DNA of 64,000 bases from Lomentospora prolificans (Eukaryota; Ascomycota; Sordariomycetes; Microascales; Microascaceae), in the NCBI GenBank assembly GCA_029532625.1, contig JARFXM010000006.1, positions 3,224,001 to 3,288,000 of the forward strand. Direction: 5' to 3'. The notes below the pieces were generated by a model, which ran no database searches, had not been told where the DNA came from, and was given only the letters and a program-made list of their open reading frames with translations. The position numbers and the translations under genes were made by a program. Numbering within the stretch: position 1 is the stretch's first letter; every line of letters begins with the position of its first letter. Below are positions 31,983 to 43,294 of the stretch, one piece after another.

Positions 31983-34338
31983 TATCGTGGGTATGCTAGG
32001 AAAGCGATTGAAACTTCCACGATGCTGATCGTGTCGTGGGTGAGATTTCCTGTGTTTTCCTGCATAGCCCGACGAGGGCTATTTGTATGAAATTGCACCG
32101 TCGCGGCCGTCGCTGGCCATGACGTGCCGATCCGCAAACGCGCCGTGGGCTCTCATTGAGGAAATGCTCCCCTCGGTAGCAATTGCTACTCAAAAGCTCT
32201 AGTGCTAGTCCCAGATCGGGCCCGGACAGGCCGGGATATTGCTAATGCTACAGTGGAATTCAGCCTGTATCAGCGACGCGGCCGGCGGAGGCCTTGGCGT
32301 GCGGGGTTCAACGCTGTTCGCTTTTTATTACTGCCCTCGACTCTGAAATTGCTCCGCCCCTGGTGAACCGAAGACCGACCTTCGCAGACCTCATGGGCAG
32401 GCCCAAGAGTCTGGACGAACCCGCAGCATGCGTCCCAACGGAAATGACGTTCCTGAACCACTACCTCAGTAAATGAGTCTGTTATTTTGAAATGACGGCG
32501 CGTAGCCACGGCGACCCGTACTCGACAATTCGCATGGACCAGTCCAGTGGAGACTAGCATATGCTCGCAAGTGTTCACTTAGTGCGACAAATTACTTGAG
32601 ATAGTTTCAATGTCAACCGCACGAGCGAAGTAGGGATAGATGCACAGGTCAAAATTGGGATTCTATTCTTGCCAAGCAGTACAATGGCTGAATGCTTTCC
32701 GCACTTTGCGAACCAGAACAATGAATCCATCACCCGTTCACTAGAGGCTCCTCGGTCTTAGCCTCAAGCCTCGTGGAGCGGCTCGTGTATAGGACCTTTA
32801 AGCTTAGAGTAGCTGGCGGCTGGTATATTACGAGCCACACGGCCGGATATACACGAACCTGAACGTGCTGGTACCAGGGTCGCTGTCCGCTAAAATGATA
32901 TTGGTGATGATCGTCGCCTCCCGAGGTCATGGCCATGGGCTCCCGTGCCTCGATTTCGATCCATGATGTGATGCGACGCAGTACGAAGGGCTACGCCGCT
33001 TTTTTGTTGACCCGCAAAGCGGACTACTCTAATACTTCGTAGGCTATGCAGGCGATCGAATCCAAATGAACTTGGAGACGAGAAGGTGAGCTCGGAAATA
33101 CAGTCCACCGCCTAAATTGCTAGTTGGGAGAGTCTAGCACGCATCACATTCGGATTTTTATTAGTTTTTCCGACTATGTAAATTTCCTAACCTGCCCATA
33201 ATGCTGAGGGGCCGTATTTATTGATAAACTTGTATGGTGGCAAGAACCGGTGTAAGTCGTGGCTTCCGCTATGTGTCGGCCAGAGGATTCATACCGGTAA
33301 CGAATCTCATCATTATTGTTGAACAAGAAGCTGCTACATGCACACTACGAACAGTGGAAACCTAAAATCCGACTTGATTGCATAACATTGACATTGGCGT
33401 AGGCTGATTTAAGACCTCCTTCTCATTCTAGTACTGTCCTCGCGCGACTTTTCACGCGGGGTTGTTCTCCGTAGTGCACGATGCTCGAAACGCCCACGGA
33501 CTAGACGATTGCGCACCTATATATAAATTCGGCCATATCCCGTCCGTCACATGTAGACGCTAGTGACAGACAACAGTCTTTTGCCAGGAGGGGCCATCTT
33601 TGGTCCAAACTGGGGATGTCTGAATGGATTGAAGATGATGGCAACTATCGATAACGCTGTGAAGAGATCGACAGAGATGCAGTAAGTTATTCCGACAAGG
33701 ATTTCCGTCTGGCGGCCATAGATGTTGGGTCGGAGATTGTAGTTATTATCGAATATAAAATCGTTTGCGTCATGGACCACTGGTTATAAAAAACCCGCCA
33801 ATGAGGTGCCGGTATGTTTCACTGTATTTACCCACCAATAGACGAACATCTTAACGTCGTGCTTTCATCATTACCCGTGCCACGCATTCACCTATAGTGG
33901 GTGGGTAAGTGCGTGACACGGGTAGCGAGAAACGGAGCGTTGGGAGACCACTCGGGCCGGGTTTGGGCAGTTATTTCCCCGCCACCCTTGCCTTCTGCGG
34001 TCACCGGAATCCCTACCTACGAATATCTATTAGCCCTATTTTGCCTAACATCCCATCGCCAGCAGGATATCCAAGTCTCCAATGGCGGACTTGAGCGCTT
34101 CAGCTTCCGCAGATCTAGATCCGCATTCGAGATCCATGTTCGGTTGTCCTCGCGGAGTGCTATACGGAGGGTGCGGAGTTTGTCGGGTCGCAATCTTTTC
34201 TCACTAACGCGCACACCAACCGAAGAATGGACTCAGCTGTTCACTCATGTCGGAACAGTGGGTCTCCGGAACAGATGGTTGTCTACCTTGATAATATTTT
34301 CACGAGACTCCGTTTCATGTGGTCCCCAGCTTTTAATA
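31983..34338. other. Gene-poor stretch of about 2.3 kb
   Basis: Contains the promoter of the alpha-glucuronidase gene at its left end. A minus-strand frame at 33547-33780 (77 codons) has one hydrophobic segment (LVGITYCISVDLFTALSIVAIIF) and could be a relic of a membrane protein. A plus-strand frame at 33901-34503 has no features. Neither is supported as a gene. Confidence 0.45.
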
Positions 34339-35286
34339 TCATCCTTTAAAATCGCCGCCACTCAACCTCTCCTCCAATTGATAGTATACTTGGAACTCGC
34401 AGTAGCACACCTCAGGGTCGCTTTCCACGTCAAAATTGAACTTGGCTTCTTCGTCCGTAATCAAAACCTTGGGACAACCTTGCGACGCCGCCATATTTGC
34501 TAGCAGCTGCACGCGGCAGCTTCGTTCCATCGACGTAAATAGCCACGCCGCTTCGTCGACAGTCTGTCCAACCGTCAATAGGCCGTGATTCCGTAAAATA
34601 CATGCTTTCCCGGATGGTCCCAGAGCCTCGGCGATGCGTTCGCCTTCCTCGGCAGCCAGCACGACACCGCCGTAGCTGTTGTACACCGCCTGCGCGGGCC
34701 CGAAAAATTTGCAAGCATCCTGGGTCAACATTTCCAGTGGCTTGCCGAAAACAGACCACGCCTTTCCATGAATGCTGTGGCTATGGCAGACGGCGTGCAC
34801 GTCTGGACGCGCTTTATGCACCGCTGCGTGGATGAGGAAACCAGCCGAATTGGGTGGATATGCTCGGTTGCCGCCAATCACTTCTCCTTCAAAGTTAACC
34901 AAGATCATGTCGCTCGCTCGAAGAATGCCAAAGTGGATGCCGAGCGGGTTGGTCCAGAATGCGTCGGTGTACTCGGGGTCGCGGACGGAGATGTGGCCAC
35001 TCATGCCTTCGACGTAGCCTTCGCGGGCCCAGTGGCGAAAGGCGGCGGCCATGTGTTCCAGCTGCCACTGTCGTTGGGCCTTGAAGTCGGAGAATTTAGG
35101 CACGCCTTGCAGCTTTACGGGACCATGGGACATGGCTTGCAGTGGTGTGATTCCGGATAGTTCGTTTCCATGCTTTGTATGAGATGTTTCCTTTGGGGCG
35201 ACTGAGTTGTCCACCGCCTGAACTGGCGGGGAGATCTGAACGTCATCAATAGGAGCAGGTGCCATGACGAACTTGGGGCAACTCAT
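34339..35286 (-). CDS. Class II aldolase / adducin N-terminal domain protein
   Basis: One exon gives 315 residues. After a variable N terminus of about 60 residues, the aldolase-II/adducin head domain runs from QRQWQLEHMAAAFRHWAREG to the end. Metal-binding features are present: HSHSIHG (two zinc-ligand histidines) and the later LRNHGLLTVG histidine. GMSGHISVRDPEY and PPNSAGFLIHAAVHKARPDV match the substrate and subunit-interface blocks. The domain is shared by fuculose-phosphate aldolase, ribulose-5-phosphate 4-epimerase and adducins. Fungal single-domain members of this size are common and mostly of unknown substrate. The zinc-site residues suggest an active enzyme. No targeting sequence is obvious. 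A later in-frame ATG (MAPAP) is an alternative start. Confidence 0.9.
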   Translation of the reverse strand: MSCPKFVMAPAPIDDVQISPPVQAVDNSVAPKETSHTKHGNELSGITPLQAMSHGPVKLQGVPKFSDFKAQRQWQLEHMAAAFRHWAREGYVEGMSGHISVRDPEYTDAFWTNPLGIHFGILRASDMILVNFEGEVIGGNRAYPPNSAGFLIHAAVHKARPDVHAVCHSHSIHGKAWSVFGKPLEMLTQDACKFFGPAQAVYNSYGGVVLAAEEGERIAEALGPSGKACILRNHGLLTVGQTVDEAAWLFTSMERSCRVQLLANMAASQGCPKVLITDEEAKFNFDVESDPEVCYCEFQVYYQLEERLSGGDFKG

Positions 35287-36013
35287 GGACAGGTTGTTGT
35301 CGTTAAGGTAGGGCTTGGTGGGAGGTTTGCAGACAATCGAGCGAGCGAACGATATAGAGTCAAGGAGTTCCCATTAGCCACATGACAGCATCGAAGCGGG
35401 GCCGCTTGATGGAAAGTTCACGGTGGATATCAAATCGAATTCACACTGGCGCCCCGCGCAGCCAAATCAGGGAGGTACATCCCGAACCCCGCAGCTGGCC
35501 AGATCCGTGGGTACCCGGGCTCGGTACCAAAACCCGAGACATCACGGAACGGGCCTCCCATCTGTGTGCCACCGGGATGTGATTCGTTCACCGATGCCCA
35601 GCTCCGGTCGAGAGCGCCCAGTCTGAGTTATGCAGCAATAATGGTCTCTTATTGCCGACAAATGTAAAGGTAAGTACCTAAGCTAAACGCATGTTTTACA
35701 TCTTCTTGGGGCCTCACTTCATGAAGTTAGTAGAAGCTCTAGCACAGCTCTATGTATGTACGTTGAAGAGCTTCTTGGTGACCGAGGATACTCGGAACGA
35801 TGGGTGTAGCTGGCTAGTGGGTGCTAGATTTGAGGGCTACAGAGCCCTAGCGGCGCTATTGACAAGTATTGGACATGACTAAAGAAGCTCCACAAGTGAA
35901 GAAGAGTGCGGTGGTGCAAAGCCTTGAGCCGGACTCGCTAGCTGACTTTCTGTCGGTTTGAAACTCGAACAAGGACAGAAAGATTCCCGGAAATAGGAGG
36001 TGAAGAGGTGCCT
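35287..36013. other. Intergenic; no supported gene
   Basis: Upstream region of the aldolase gene and 3' region of the small secreted ORF, both on the minus strand. It is also possible that a second exon of that small ORF lies here. Confidence 0.4.
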
Positions 36014-36208
36014 TTATGTCGCCATCCCGCAGTTGGCAGACGTCGACAGAGCATTGCCGGGAATGTGGAACCTTATACCGAGGAAAGAGAGCCGCGTTTC
36101 CGTCTGTACTCGTGATGCACGTGTACTGGCGTCTGCGTTTGGCTCCGCGATGGGCTGAGCAGCAACGAGAGCCGGGAGGGCGAAAGCGAGCAAGCTTGAA
36201 GGACGCAT
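36014..36208 (-). CDS. Small secreted protein candidate
   Basis: The frame of 64 codons starts with a clear signal peptide (MRPSSLLAFALPALVAAQP) followed by an Ala/Asp/Glu-rich segment. A TATAAAAG box lies about 80 bp upstream of the start, which supports a real gene. The C-terminal half (GIRFHIPGNALSTSANCGMAT) is less convincing. It begins right after a good donor (GTATAAGG on the minus strand), so the real protein may splice there into an exon below 36014 that I could not identify. No family was recognised. Confidence 0.42.
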   Translation of the reverse strand: MRPSSLLAFALPALVAAQPIAEPNADASTRASRVQTETRLSFLGIRFHIPGNALSTSANCGMAT

Positions 36209-36288
36209 TATGAAATGGGGTTGTTCATGTGGGCTTCACATTTCGTGCTCCGTGACGGAGGGCCCGCGAATGGATGGTTCTTGGTTTG

Positions 36289-36296
36289 CTTTTATA
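36289..36296 (-). promoter_or_regulatory. TATA box of the small secreted ORF
   Basis: TATAAAAG on the minus strand, about 80 bp upstream of the ATG at 36208. Confidence 0.45.
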
Positions 36297-37890
36297 CCCA
36301 TCTCCAGGAGACGGTTGGCAGAGGCCTGGTTTCCCATTCATGTTCTTAATTTTGCGGGCAATAATCAGTTGCGCCGCGAGAACATTGAAGACCGAGATCT
36401 CCATGCGCTGCCTGGTGAGTGGGGCGAGAAACACAGGGTTACCGACTCTCGGTGGCTCGTAAGCACAGAACAAGTAAGTAGGATGATTTTTTCGGATCCA
36501 ACAGTTGACTGGTTTGGCTGTGACCACATGGGCCGCCGGGTGCGTTCCCTCGCCGAATAAACCGCACGAACCAAGTTACTCTATGAACAACAAAGCATGG
36601 AGACATGCCAGCCACGGAGCCGACCCAGCTGCAGCCGGATGAAGACAAAAGGGGAGGTTCACGATGGGAAGAAGAACAAGAAGAAGACAGAACAATATAT
36701 ATCATTTCAACTCATTCTTTCAATTGTCCGAATACACTCTGTGTCTGACCGCACATGAGGTTTTAACCGTCGCCGCTCAGAGCTAACTTGCTTGTATACA
36801 AAAAGATGCAGGAACATTGGACAAGCGTTAGTCCGCAGTGTGCTCCCGCTTTTTTCCGTCTTAGCATTCCACTTCCTAAGCAGGGCTCCCAAGCTCCAGC
36901 CACCCCCAGACTCCTCCTAACGGTCGTGACCCAAGTCATATAGCGCCGGCCAAGCACACCAGTCGGAGGAGCGGGCCATCGCTATCAAGGCCACAAGGGA
37001 GGGTTACAAAACGCGGGGACAGTTCCAGCGGATTTGCGCGAAAGAATTTCTTGAGATGGCGATGGGGCGCGTCACGGTCGCGAATGGTGCAGGTGAGGAG
37101 GAGCCCTAGGTAGTTCCCAGATGCACCGGCTAACACAGAGAATGTAGATGGGCAGCTAGCGCGAACAAGACCCAGTCGAAGCGGGGCGTTATACATGGCC
37201 AGCGTCTGGATAGGCGGCGGCCCATTGTTTGTGATCATGGTGATGCATTGTTTTTCTTCAGTGAGGAGAGATTGTGGATTTCGACCACGGGACATTTAAT
37301 GACAGTAGTCAGGGTTGAGTTATTCCGTCCTGACAACCTTGAACGCCGCAAATCCCCTCATTTTGTTTTGCGCGTTCGGGCGAGTGAGAAACTGTTCGGT
37401 GGGTGTGGAAGGATTTCATCCGTCGTGCCAGCAGATCACCATGCCAGCGTATGTGCCAGCATCCCAGCACTTTAGCAGTATTGCCAGGCTGGCTGTAGCA
37501 GTGAGCTAGGTGAAGAAGAATCAAGTAAATGGGATGGATGTGGTACACACAGTCTTAGGATCTCCATCAGGGTCTGGGCTATCATAATAGTTCGAGTGAT
37601 TAATTGGTGGTTGCTGCACTCTGTTCCACCATCAACGCTACGTTCCGATTCTTTATTTCTCTTTGTTCTCTTCGTTTCCTTTCCATTTTATTGCTGATAT
37701 TTTCACATTGACATTGTAAACTATTTTAGCGACGCAGTACGAAGGTACATGGCATGGCGTTAGATACAGCCTGTCGCCCCATTCTCTTGTCTAGCCTGGT
37801 CTTGAGCGCCAGTCGGCATCTCCAGATTTGGCTAGTGTCCCACCAACATAGGAGCAAATAAACAACCTTTGAACTCCACAAACCAATCAA
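36297..37890. other. Gene-free stretch of about 1.6 kb
   Basis: Only short overlapping frames on both strands, none with family features or a signal peptide. It ends at the tRNA-Phe gene. Confidence 0.5.
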
Positions 37891-37895
37891 GCGGG

Positions 37896-37927
<32 letters not shown>

Positions 37928-37982
37928 TAAAACTTCGGTTCAGTCTATCTGAAGGTCGTCGGTTCAATCCCGACTCACCGCA
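37891..37982 (+). tRNA. tRNA-Phe (anticodon GAA) with a 19-nt intron
   Basis: The cloverleaf has acceptor strand GCGGGGA against TCACCGC, D stem GCTC/GAGC with loop AGTTGGGA, and anticodon stem TCAGA/TCTGA. The anticodon loop is CTGAAG then A, split by a 19-nt intron after position 37. The T arm is GTCGG-TTCAATC-CCGAC, with discriminator A at 37982. The intron position and D/anticodon sequence match fungal tRNA-Phe. Base pair 5:68 is a G-A mismatch in the acceptor stem; all others pair. Confidence 0.92.
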
Positions 37983-37984
37983 CA

Positions 37985-37989
37985 TTTTT
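37985..37989 (+). terminator. RNA polymerase III terminator of tRNA-Phe
   Basis: Five consecutive T residues lie three bases after the tRNA 3' end. Confidence 0.8.
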
Positions 37990-38458
37990 GTCCGCATTTT
38001 GACCAACTTCGGTGTTCATTATCGTCGCTCCAATATGGATGGCTTCACCCGATAGGGCCATCTGGACTTGTTTTTTTGGGGACTTTGTTTCCTCTCTGTT
38101 TTTCCTTTTTTACATTTTCCGCCATGAAACAACGGGCGCGTAAATTCCGCACTAGTAGTGGGTGCCAGACACAGCCCTGGCCAGGCGTGGCGTGGGAGAC
38201 GGGGCCACGATTGGGCTGGATAACCGCTTCCAGGATGTTTTCCAACTTTGCCAGGGGAGAACCAGCGCATAGCCAGCCCGGGCGCTAATCCCCCAGCGCG
38301 GAAAGGGGGGGCCCGGATGGATATCCCAGCATGATCCGATACGGCTCGGAACCGTGACCTAGACATCCCGATCTAACCTTTCACAAGTCGCTTTTACGGC
38401 TGTCCCAAATCATTGATGGTTTTTAAAACAAGTGAAACCAGCTCGCTGTCGGTTCACG
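37990..38458. other. Intergenic; promoter region of the second HET gene
   Basis: No gene was seen. Short minus-strand frames at 38019-38366 are unsupported. Confidence 0.45.
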
Positions 38459-41308
38459 ATGAATCTTGGTTCTACCTCCAGCGAAGGAGGCTTCTCCTTC
38501 GACTTCAATGCGCCAATTTCAACTGCCCCGTTTGTTTTTGGTGCATCAACACCCCAGCCCAGCCCATCACCTGAAGTTTGCGCCGACTGCGACAAGCTCG
38601 ATCTCGAAGATGCTCTCGAAAAGGCCCACCTGACTTACGAAAATGCTCGGCGCGAATTGAACAACCGTCGCATCGCGTCCTTCCGCTCCAGATCTGGTCT
38701 CGCCTATCTTCGCGACTTCTATTTCGTGACCTCCCTCGGGAGTAGACTTTCTGAGAAACGAGGATGCAAACTCTGCGATTTTCTCAGGCTGCATGCCGCA
38801 GATCCGGATAAGCGGTCCTACAAGCTCCTTGCCATCTGTAGTAGCGACTCCTGTGTTTTCGAGGCGCTCAGGAGAGATTCGAAGGGGAGATGGAAGAGCC
38901 GAAAGTGGGATGATATGGAATATAATGTGTTCCTGGCAGTCGTGCCCGAGGTGGAGGGGATTCCCAAGACCGGGCTGCCATTGAGGTGGTTAGAGACGGA
39001 TTTGATGAAACAAGGGTGTATTTACCGACTTACTGAGCAGGCCGAGGAAGAAGATGGGAAGCGAATCGCACTTCCGGGGGATATGGGACTGACGATTGAT
39101 CCGCTGCTCGCCGGTTATTGGCGCTATATCTGTCGAACGTCGCACCTTGCGTGCTGTGCACCGAAAAAGCCCCCCGGAGCAACTCTCCGCGGATTTAGGG
39201 CGATAAACTGCGTAAAAAACCCGATCCGAGTCGAGAATATCCCATGGGGCGAGAAATACGTCGCCCTGAGCTACGTATGGGGCGACTCGACCGAAAAGTG
39301 GCCGCAGACCCTAAAGGACGCGGTCATGCTCACCAAGATGATGGGAGAGCGGTACCTCTGGGTGGACCGTCTTTGCATTGACCAATCCGAACCGGATGAA
39401 AAAATGTATCTTATCTCGAAGATGGATGCTATTTACGCCGGTGCAGAATTCACTATTGTCAACGCGGCGGGAGATGCACGAACGGGGCTTCCCGGTGTGT
39501 GGAAGACACCTAGAAAGGTGCAGCCGAGAGTAGAGCTCGAGCTACCAAAGAGAAAGCAGCCAGCTTGGGCCGCTGAATTCCCAGATGATCCATACATGGA
39601 GTGCTTTAACGTTTCCGAGTCGGAATATATGAACGAGGTGGAAGGCCATTCGGAATGGTTGGATATATATCGACACGGATTAAAGTCTACAATGAAGATT
39701 GTGCTTGACGAAATGACGGACCTCGAGAGTATTAGCGAGGAGTGCCGTGCTCGGAAGTACGACATCCCAGTTGAGCAGGTTGAATATCATGAATCGAGCG
39801 CCAAGGAACTCGGTCTCTCTTTCGATGTATACATGGAAAGGGCCCATGAGTTCGCTTCGCGAATCGGCATCCCCTTTTCCGAGTTAATGCCTCACCTTAT
39901 GATGGAATCTGCTCGAAAGGCCAGTCATCCGTTTGCTCAGGGAGAGCCGCTTCCGCCTATTATGCCAAAGCGTAGCACAACAACCACGAATCCAAGCAAA
40001 CCTGCCAAGCCATTGCCTCAAGGGAAGGTACCTGGAAAGTTGATACTGGTTTCTACAATGCAAGAGCCACGGGTGTCAATCCGGAATTCTAAATGGGCGA
40101 CCCGTGGCTGGACCTACCAGGAAGGTGTTTTGTCAAACCGATGCCTCGTGTTTACCGAGGAGCAGATGTATTGGGAGTGTCGCGGGATGGCGGTAAGCGA
40201 ATCTCTGACTCTGCCAATACCCGCATTTCATGTTCCTTCTAAACGCAATGACTACTGGCATTTCGCCGACTACATGCTTTCGGGAATTTTTGAGGGAGAC
40301 ATGCACCGCGTGCCTGAGTTTCAGTACGGCTTCCAGTCGGGTGATGCAGGAGACGTCAGTGACCAGGTGGAAAGACTTGATGGGCATATCCGCTCATTCA
40401 CCTCGAGGGAACTCACAAACGCCGAAGACGCCTGGAATGCCTTCATGGGGATCGCCTCAACGTATGCCAACCCTGACGGTCTTGCTATGATACTCGGCAT
40501 TCCCGTGTGGGCTGGTACATTTTCCTACGGAAATCCCGGATTGAAGCATAGTTTCGCCATGTCGATGTCTGTTTGGTCCCATGTGGGAAAGCGAATAGAG
40601 CCGCGATCGGAGATGTACTGTGCGGATTGTGTCCGCCTAAGCAAGTTTCCGTCTTGGACTTGGATTGGTTGGCAAGGTCGAGTTGACTTCAATGGCGACA
40701 ACACGGATCACGACCCCGACCACTCCGACGACCTTGGTGACGATGACTACGGTGGGGATCGTGCGCATACCGACTTTTTCATGGCCCAACTTGCACCAGG
40801 ATGGACGGGGAGTATCAACCGGATTTGGTCCGCGGACATGACACTTTCGTCCGACGATGGCAAGGAATCTACCATCCTGTCCGGGTCTATACCAATGGAC
40901 TTTATCGACCCCAGAAAGAAGTGGCTGCTCACAATAAAGGACGCGTTGGTACTAAAACATTTGTACCTGATGCATTCGAGCAACCAGCGGGAATGGAGGA
41001 GGCTAATGGGAAAGCTGGTGGAGCTTCGGCTATCAGTGCCGTATACGGAACATGAATTAACGGACGCCCACAAATCGGGGGAGATGGTCACGGTATTGAT
41101 ATACGCAAGCACGACCCCCTTTGTTTGGGATGGAAGGGCTCGGTTCCTGATTTTACGGAGGGTGGATAATAGCGGGGAGAGATGGGAAAGAATTGGGAGG
41201 TTGGTTTTGTCGATGGAGGAACATCTGATGGCCAAGTACAAGTCTGACCGGGCCATGATTGACGATTTGCCAGTGAAGAAGTTTGGGAGGGATCTGGTTT
41301 TGGTCTGA
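38459..41308 (+). CDS. Large HET-domain protein
   Basis: A single exon gives 949 residues from the ATG at 38459; an in-frame ATG at 38432 would add nine residues. The N-terminal region has a Ser/Pro-rich segment and a Cys-containing region (CADCDKLDLEDAL near 41, GCKLCDFLRLHA near 102), as in many HET proteins with a leading zinc-like domain. The HET domain spans about residues 267-440: YVALSYVWGDSTEKW, YLWVDRLCIDQSE and IYAGAEFTIVNAAGD. The third block is separated by a long insertion, with RGWTYQEGVLSNRCLVFTEEQ found only near residue 556. The C-terminal half contains SFPSWTWIGW-like WTWIGWQG and a tail of unknown role. It is predicted to act in non-self recognition or cell death. It is unrelated in detail to the HET gene at 16-18 kb. 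Confidence 0.93.
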   Translation: MNLGSTSSEGGFSFDFNAPISTAPFVFGASTPQPSPSPEVCADCDKLDLEDALEKAHLTYENARRELNNRRIASFRSRSGLAYLRDFYFVTSLGSRLSEKRGCKLCDFLRLHAADPDKRSYKLLAICSSDSCVFEALRRDSKGRWKSRKWDDMEYNVFLAVVPEVEGIPKTGLPLRWLETDLMKQGCIYRLTEQAEEEDGKRIALPGDMGLTIDPLLAGYWRYICRTSHLACCAPKKPPGATLRGFRAINCVKNPIRVENIPWGEKYVALSYVWGDSTEKWPQTLKDAVMLTKMMGERYLWVDRLCIDQSEPDEKMYLISKMDAIYAGAEFTIVNAAGDARTGLPGVWKTPRKVQPRVELELPKRKQPAWAAEFPDDPYMECFNVSESEYMNEVEGHSEWLDIYRHGLKSTMKIVLDEMTDLESISEECRARKYDIPVEQVEYHESSAKELGLSFDVYMERAHEFASRIGIPFSELMPHLMMESARKASHPFAQGEPLPPIMPKRSTTTTNPSKPAKPLPQGKVPGKLILVSTMQEPRVSIRNSKWATRGWTYQEGVLSNRCLVFTEEQMYWECRGMAVSESLTLPIPAFHVPSKRNDYWHFADYMLSGIFEGDMHRVPEFQYGFQSGDAGDVSDQVERLDGHIRSFTSRELTNAEDAWNAFMGIASTYANPDGLAMILGIPVWAGTFSYGNPGLKHSFAMSMSVWSHVGKRIEPRSEMYCADCVRLSKFPSWTWIGWQGRVDFNGDNTDHDPDHSDDLGDDDYGGDRAHTDFFMAQLAPGWTGSINRIWSADMTLSSDDGKESTILSGSIPMDFIDPRKKWLLTIKDALVLKHLYLMHSSNQREWRRLMGKLVELRLSVPYTEHELTDAHKSGEMVTVLIYASTTPFVWDGRARFLILRRVDNSGERWERIGRLVLSMEEHLMAKYKSDRAMIDDLPVKKFGRDLVLV

Positions 41309-41755
41309 CGGATCAATAGTATTCTTATTGTAGTATATGTCGCTTTCTTCTTTCCTCCCTTGCGCCTCCCTTGATGTGTCCTTCGGGTGGTGTTACACTA
41401 TTTGGCACCGTTTTCTCAACAGGTAGCTGTAACCTGGCGATCCCCAGAACCATCTGTCTGGCTCTTAATATCTCCCTTGGCCTGATCAACGCCTCTTTCT
41501 CCATAGGTTTGCTCGCGGGTCCTTTTGTGGGCGGCATCATCATCGAGAATAACGGCTCTTCTTGCTTTACTTGAAGCAGACATTCCACTCAGAGAGTCGC
41601 TGAGGTCTGAGTTCGGCATCAAGGAACAGGAGAAGGAAAGTGAGAGCAAGGCTTAAGGGAAGGGACATCTCCACTAATTTAGAGATATTACGAGTAAGAC
41701 AAGGCCTGTAGAATCCTTTTACTTTTATTATGCACTAGGAATCTACCCATCATAA
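41309..41755. other. Intergenic between convergent HET gene and transporter
   Basis: The 3' ends of two convergent genes face each other. Overlapping frames at 41325-41649 lack any family features. Confidence 0.45.
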
Positions 41756-43294
41756 TCACCGTCGAAGAGCCTCCGCGGCCCATAGGGACCCAACTACCGT
41801 CAGAGAGATCAATGGTGTCACGATGTATGCGACCTACGATAAGTCGCGTTAGCCCAAAATAGGACCAAGGAAATTGAAAAACACATACTGTAAGAAGCTT
41901 GGAAATAGCCATTCGAGTTCTTCCTTGGACGTGATTGACGTCCGCCAGGGCGATAAGCTTCATGGCGGGCGGGCCAACTGGCATGATCATCATGGCGAAC
42001 CAAATCGCCGGGTCGTCCGGTAGTACGTTCGTATACTTGACGAGGGTCCAGATGATGGGAATGCTAAGACTACACTTTGATATTAGTATGATGGCTCCTG
42101 ATATCGCTCGAATATGTGGAAGCCTACAAAGGCATGAGGATGAACCTGGTTCCGATCACGTAGATCGCCACCGCCCAAGGAACATTGCCATTGTCCTCTC
42201 CTTTCTTCATCGAGCGCAGGCTCAAGCTCAACTGGACGCCAACAACGATAATCTGGAGCGTGACGAAGAGCTCGCCGACATTTTTAAGGGAGCTGGTGAG
42301 CCAAGCGTTAAAGTAGCCTCCTTCCTGCATGCGATTGAAGAAGAGACGCTTAAGCACTGGGACGAGGCCGAGGATGGCACCAATCGTGGCTCCGATCGCA
42401 GTCGGCGTAACGAATGAGCGCAACAAATTGATGACCTGCTTCAAGGGTTCGGGAAGCGGCTCAATGATTTCGGCAGCTATCTTTGAAATTCTCGATGTCG
42501 TTCTTTGTTCCCACTGGATAAAGTTCCCGGGCAACAGAGGGGTCATTTCTCCGTCTGTGCTGCGGTCGCGGTCACCATCGCGCGATTCGTGGGTTGGATT
42601 ATTATGTTCTCGTCCTCCTTGGTTACTTTCCTCGTCTTCTGTCTCACTTTCCTGCGCTTCCTCGTCGGTTGAACTCCTCCCACTCACCTTTTCCCTCAGT
42701 CTCCTCAATTTTGAAAATACGAATCCATCCTCGGAAAATCCCTTCATGGCGTGCTGGCCGGTACCAAAAGTGAAGATATTATTGGTGACGGCAAAGACGA
42801 GGAAGTAGGACCGGAGCTTATCGGCAATGTCCGTGTTGCCCCCGGAGATCGAGTCTAGAGCACCAGTGCTGTCTAGAGATTGGATTAGGAAGAGTGGCAG
42901 AGACGTGGTATTGTTGAACGTGAGAGTTGCAACAGTCCATCGAGGTAGGTTAAAGAGCACGGCCATGACTCGGGCGAAAAGCATGGTAACGAAGCAATAG
43001 ATGATGGCCCAAACTAGAAGCCCTCGTCAGCGGTATCCCTCCATAGGAGTAATTTTCAGACGTACTGAGGATGGGCACATAGTTGGGTGCCGAGTCCAGG
43101 CTGACCTCTGATCCAATGTTGGCGATGAGGAGGCAAGGCAAGAAAATGTTAACGCAGAGTTGCGAGATGTGCTTGGCTGACTCGGGTGTCAAAAGTTCAA
43201 ATTGCGCAGCTGCGACACCGACGCCGATGGTTACGAGCACCGAAGCAGCAGCCTGGATGGCGCTCAGCAATGTTACGACGAAGTTCGAAGCCAT
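41756..43294 (-). CDS. Auxin-efflux-carrier (PIN-like) family membrane transporter
   Basis: Four exons, 43066-43294, 42128-43013, 41889-42069 and 41756-41833, give 457 residues. Donors are GTACGT, GTAGGC and GTATGT. The third exon has two in-frame acceptor choices 6 nt apart. Architecture: about five N-terminal helices (ATGs start at MASNFVV), a conserved INxxxPxL-type block (VNIFLPCLLIANIG), and a long acidic Ser/Glu-rich cytosolic loop (GRSSTDEEAQESETEDEE to TPLLPGNF). Five C-terminal helices follow, with MIMPVGPPAMKLIALADV and the final PLISLTVVGSLWAAEAL. This N-5-loop-5 plan is typical of fungal members of the Mem_trans family. The substrate is unknown; yeast relatives sit in the ER membrane. 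The long upstream frame to 43588 looks non-coding. Confidence 0.88.

Noticed and set aside
33547..33780. Minus-strand 77-codon frame with one hydrophobic segment
   Set aside because: No family, no partner exon and no clear promoter; noted in the intergenic entry only.
32973..37747. A 17-nt identity (GCGACGCAGTACGAAGG) at about 32973 and 37729
   Set aside because: It is a single short match with no extension; chance similarity is plausible in 64 kb.
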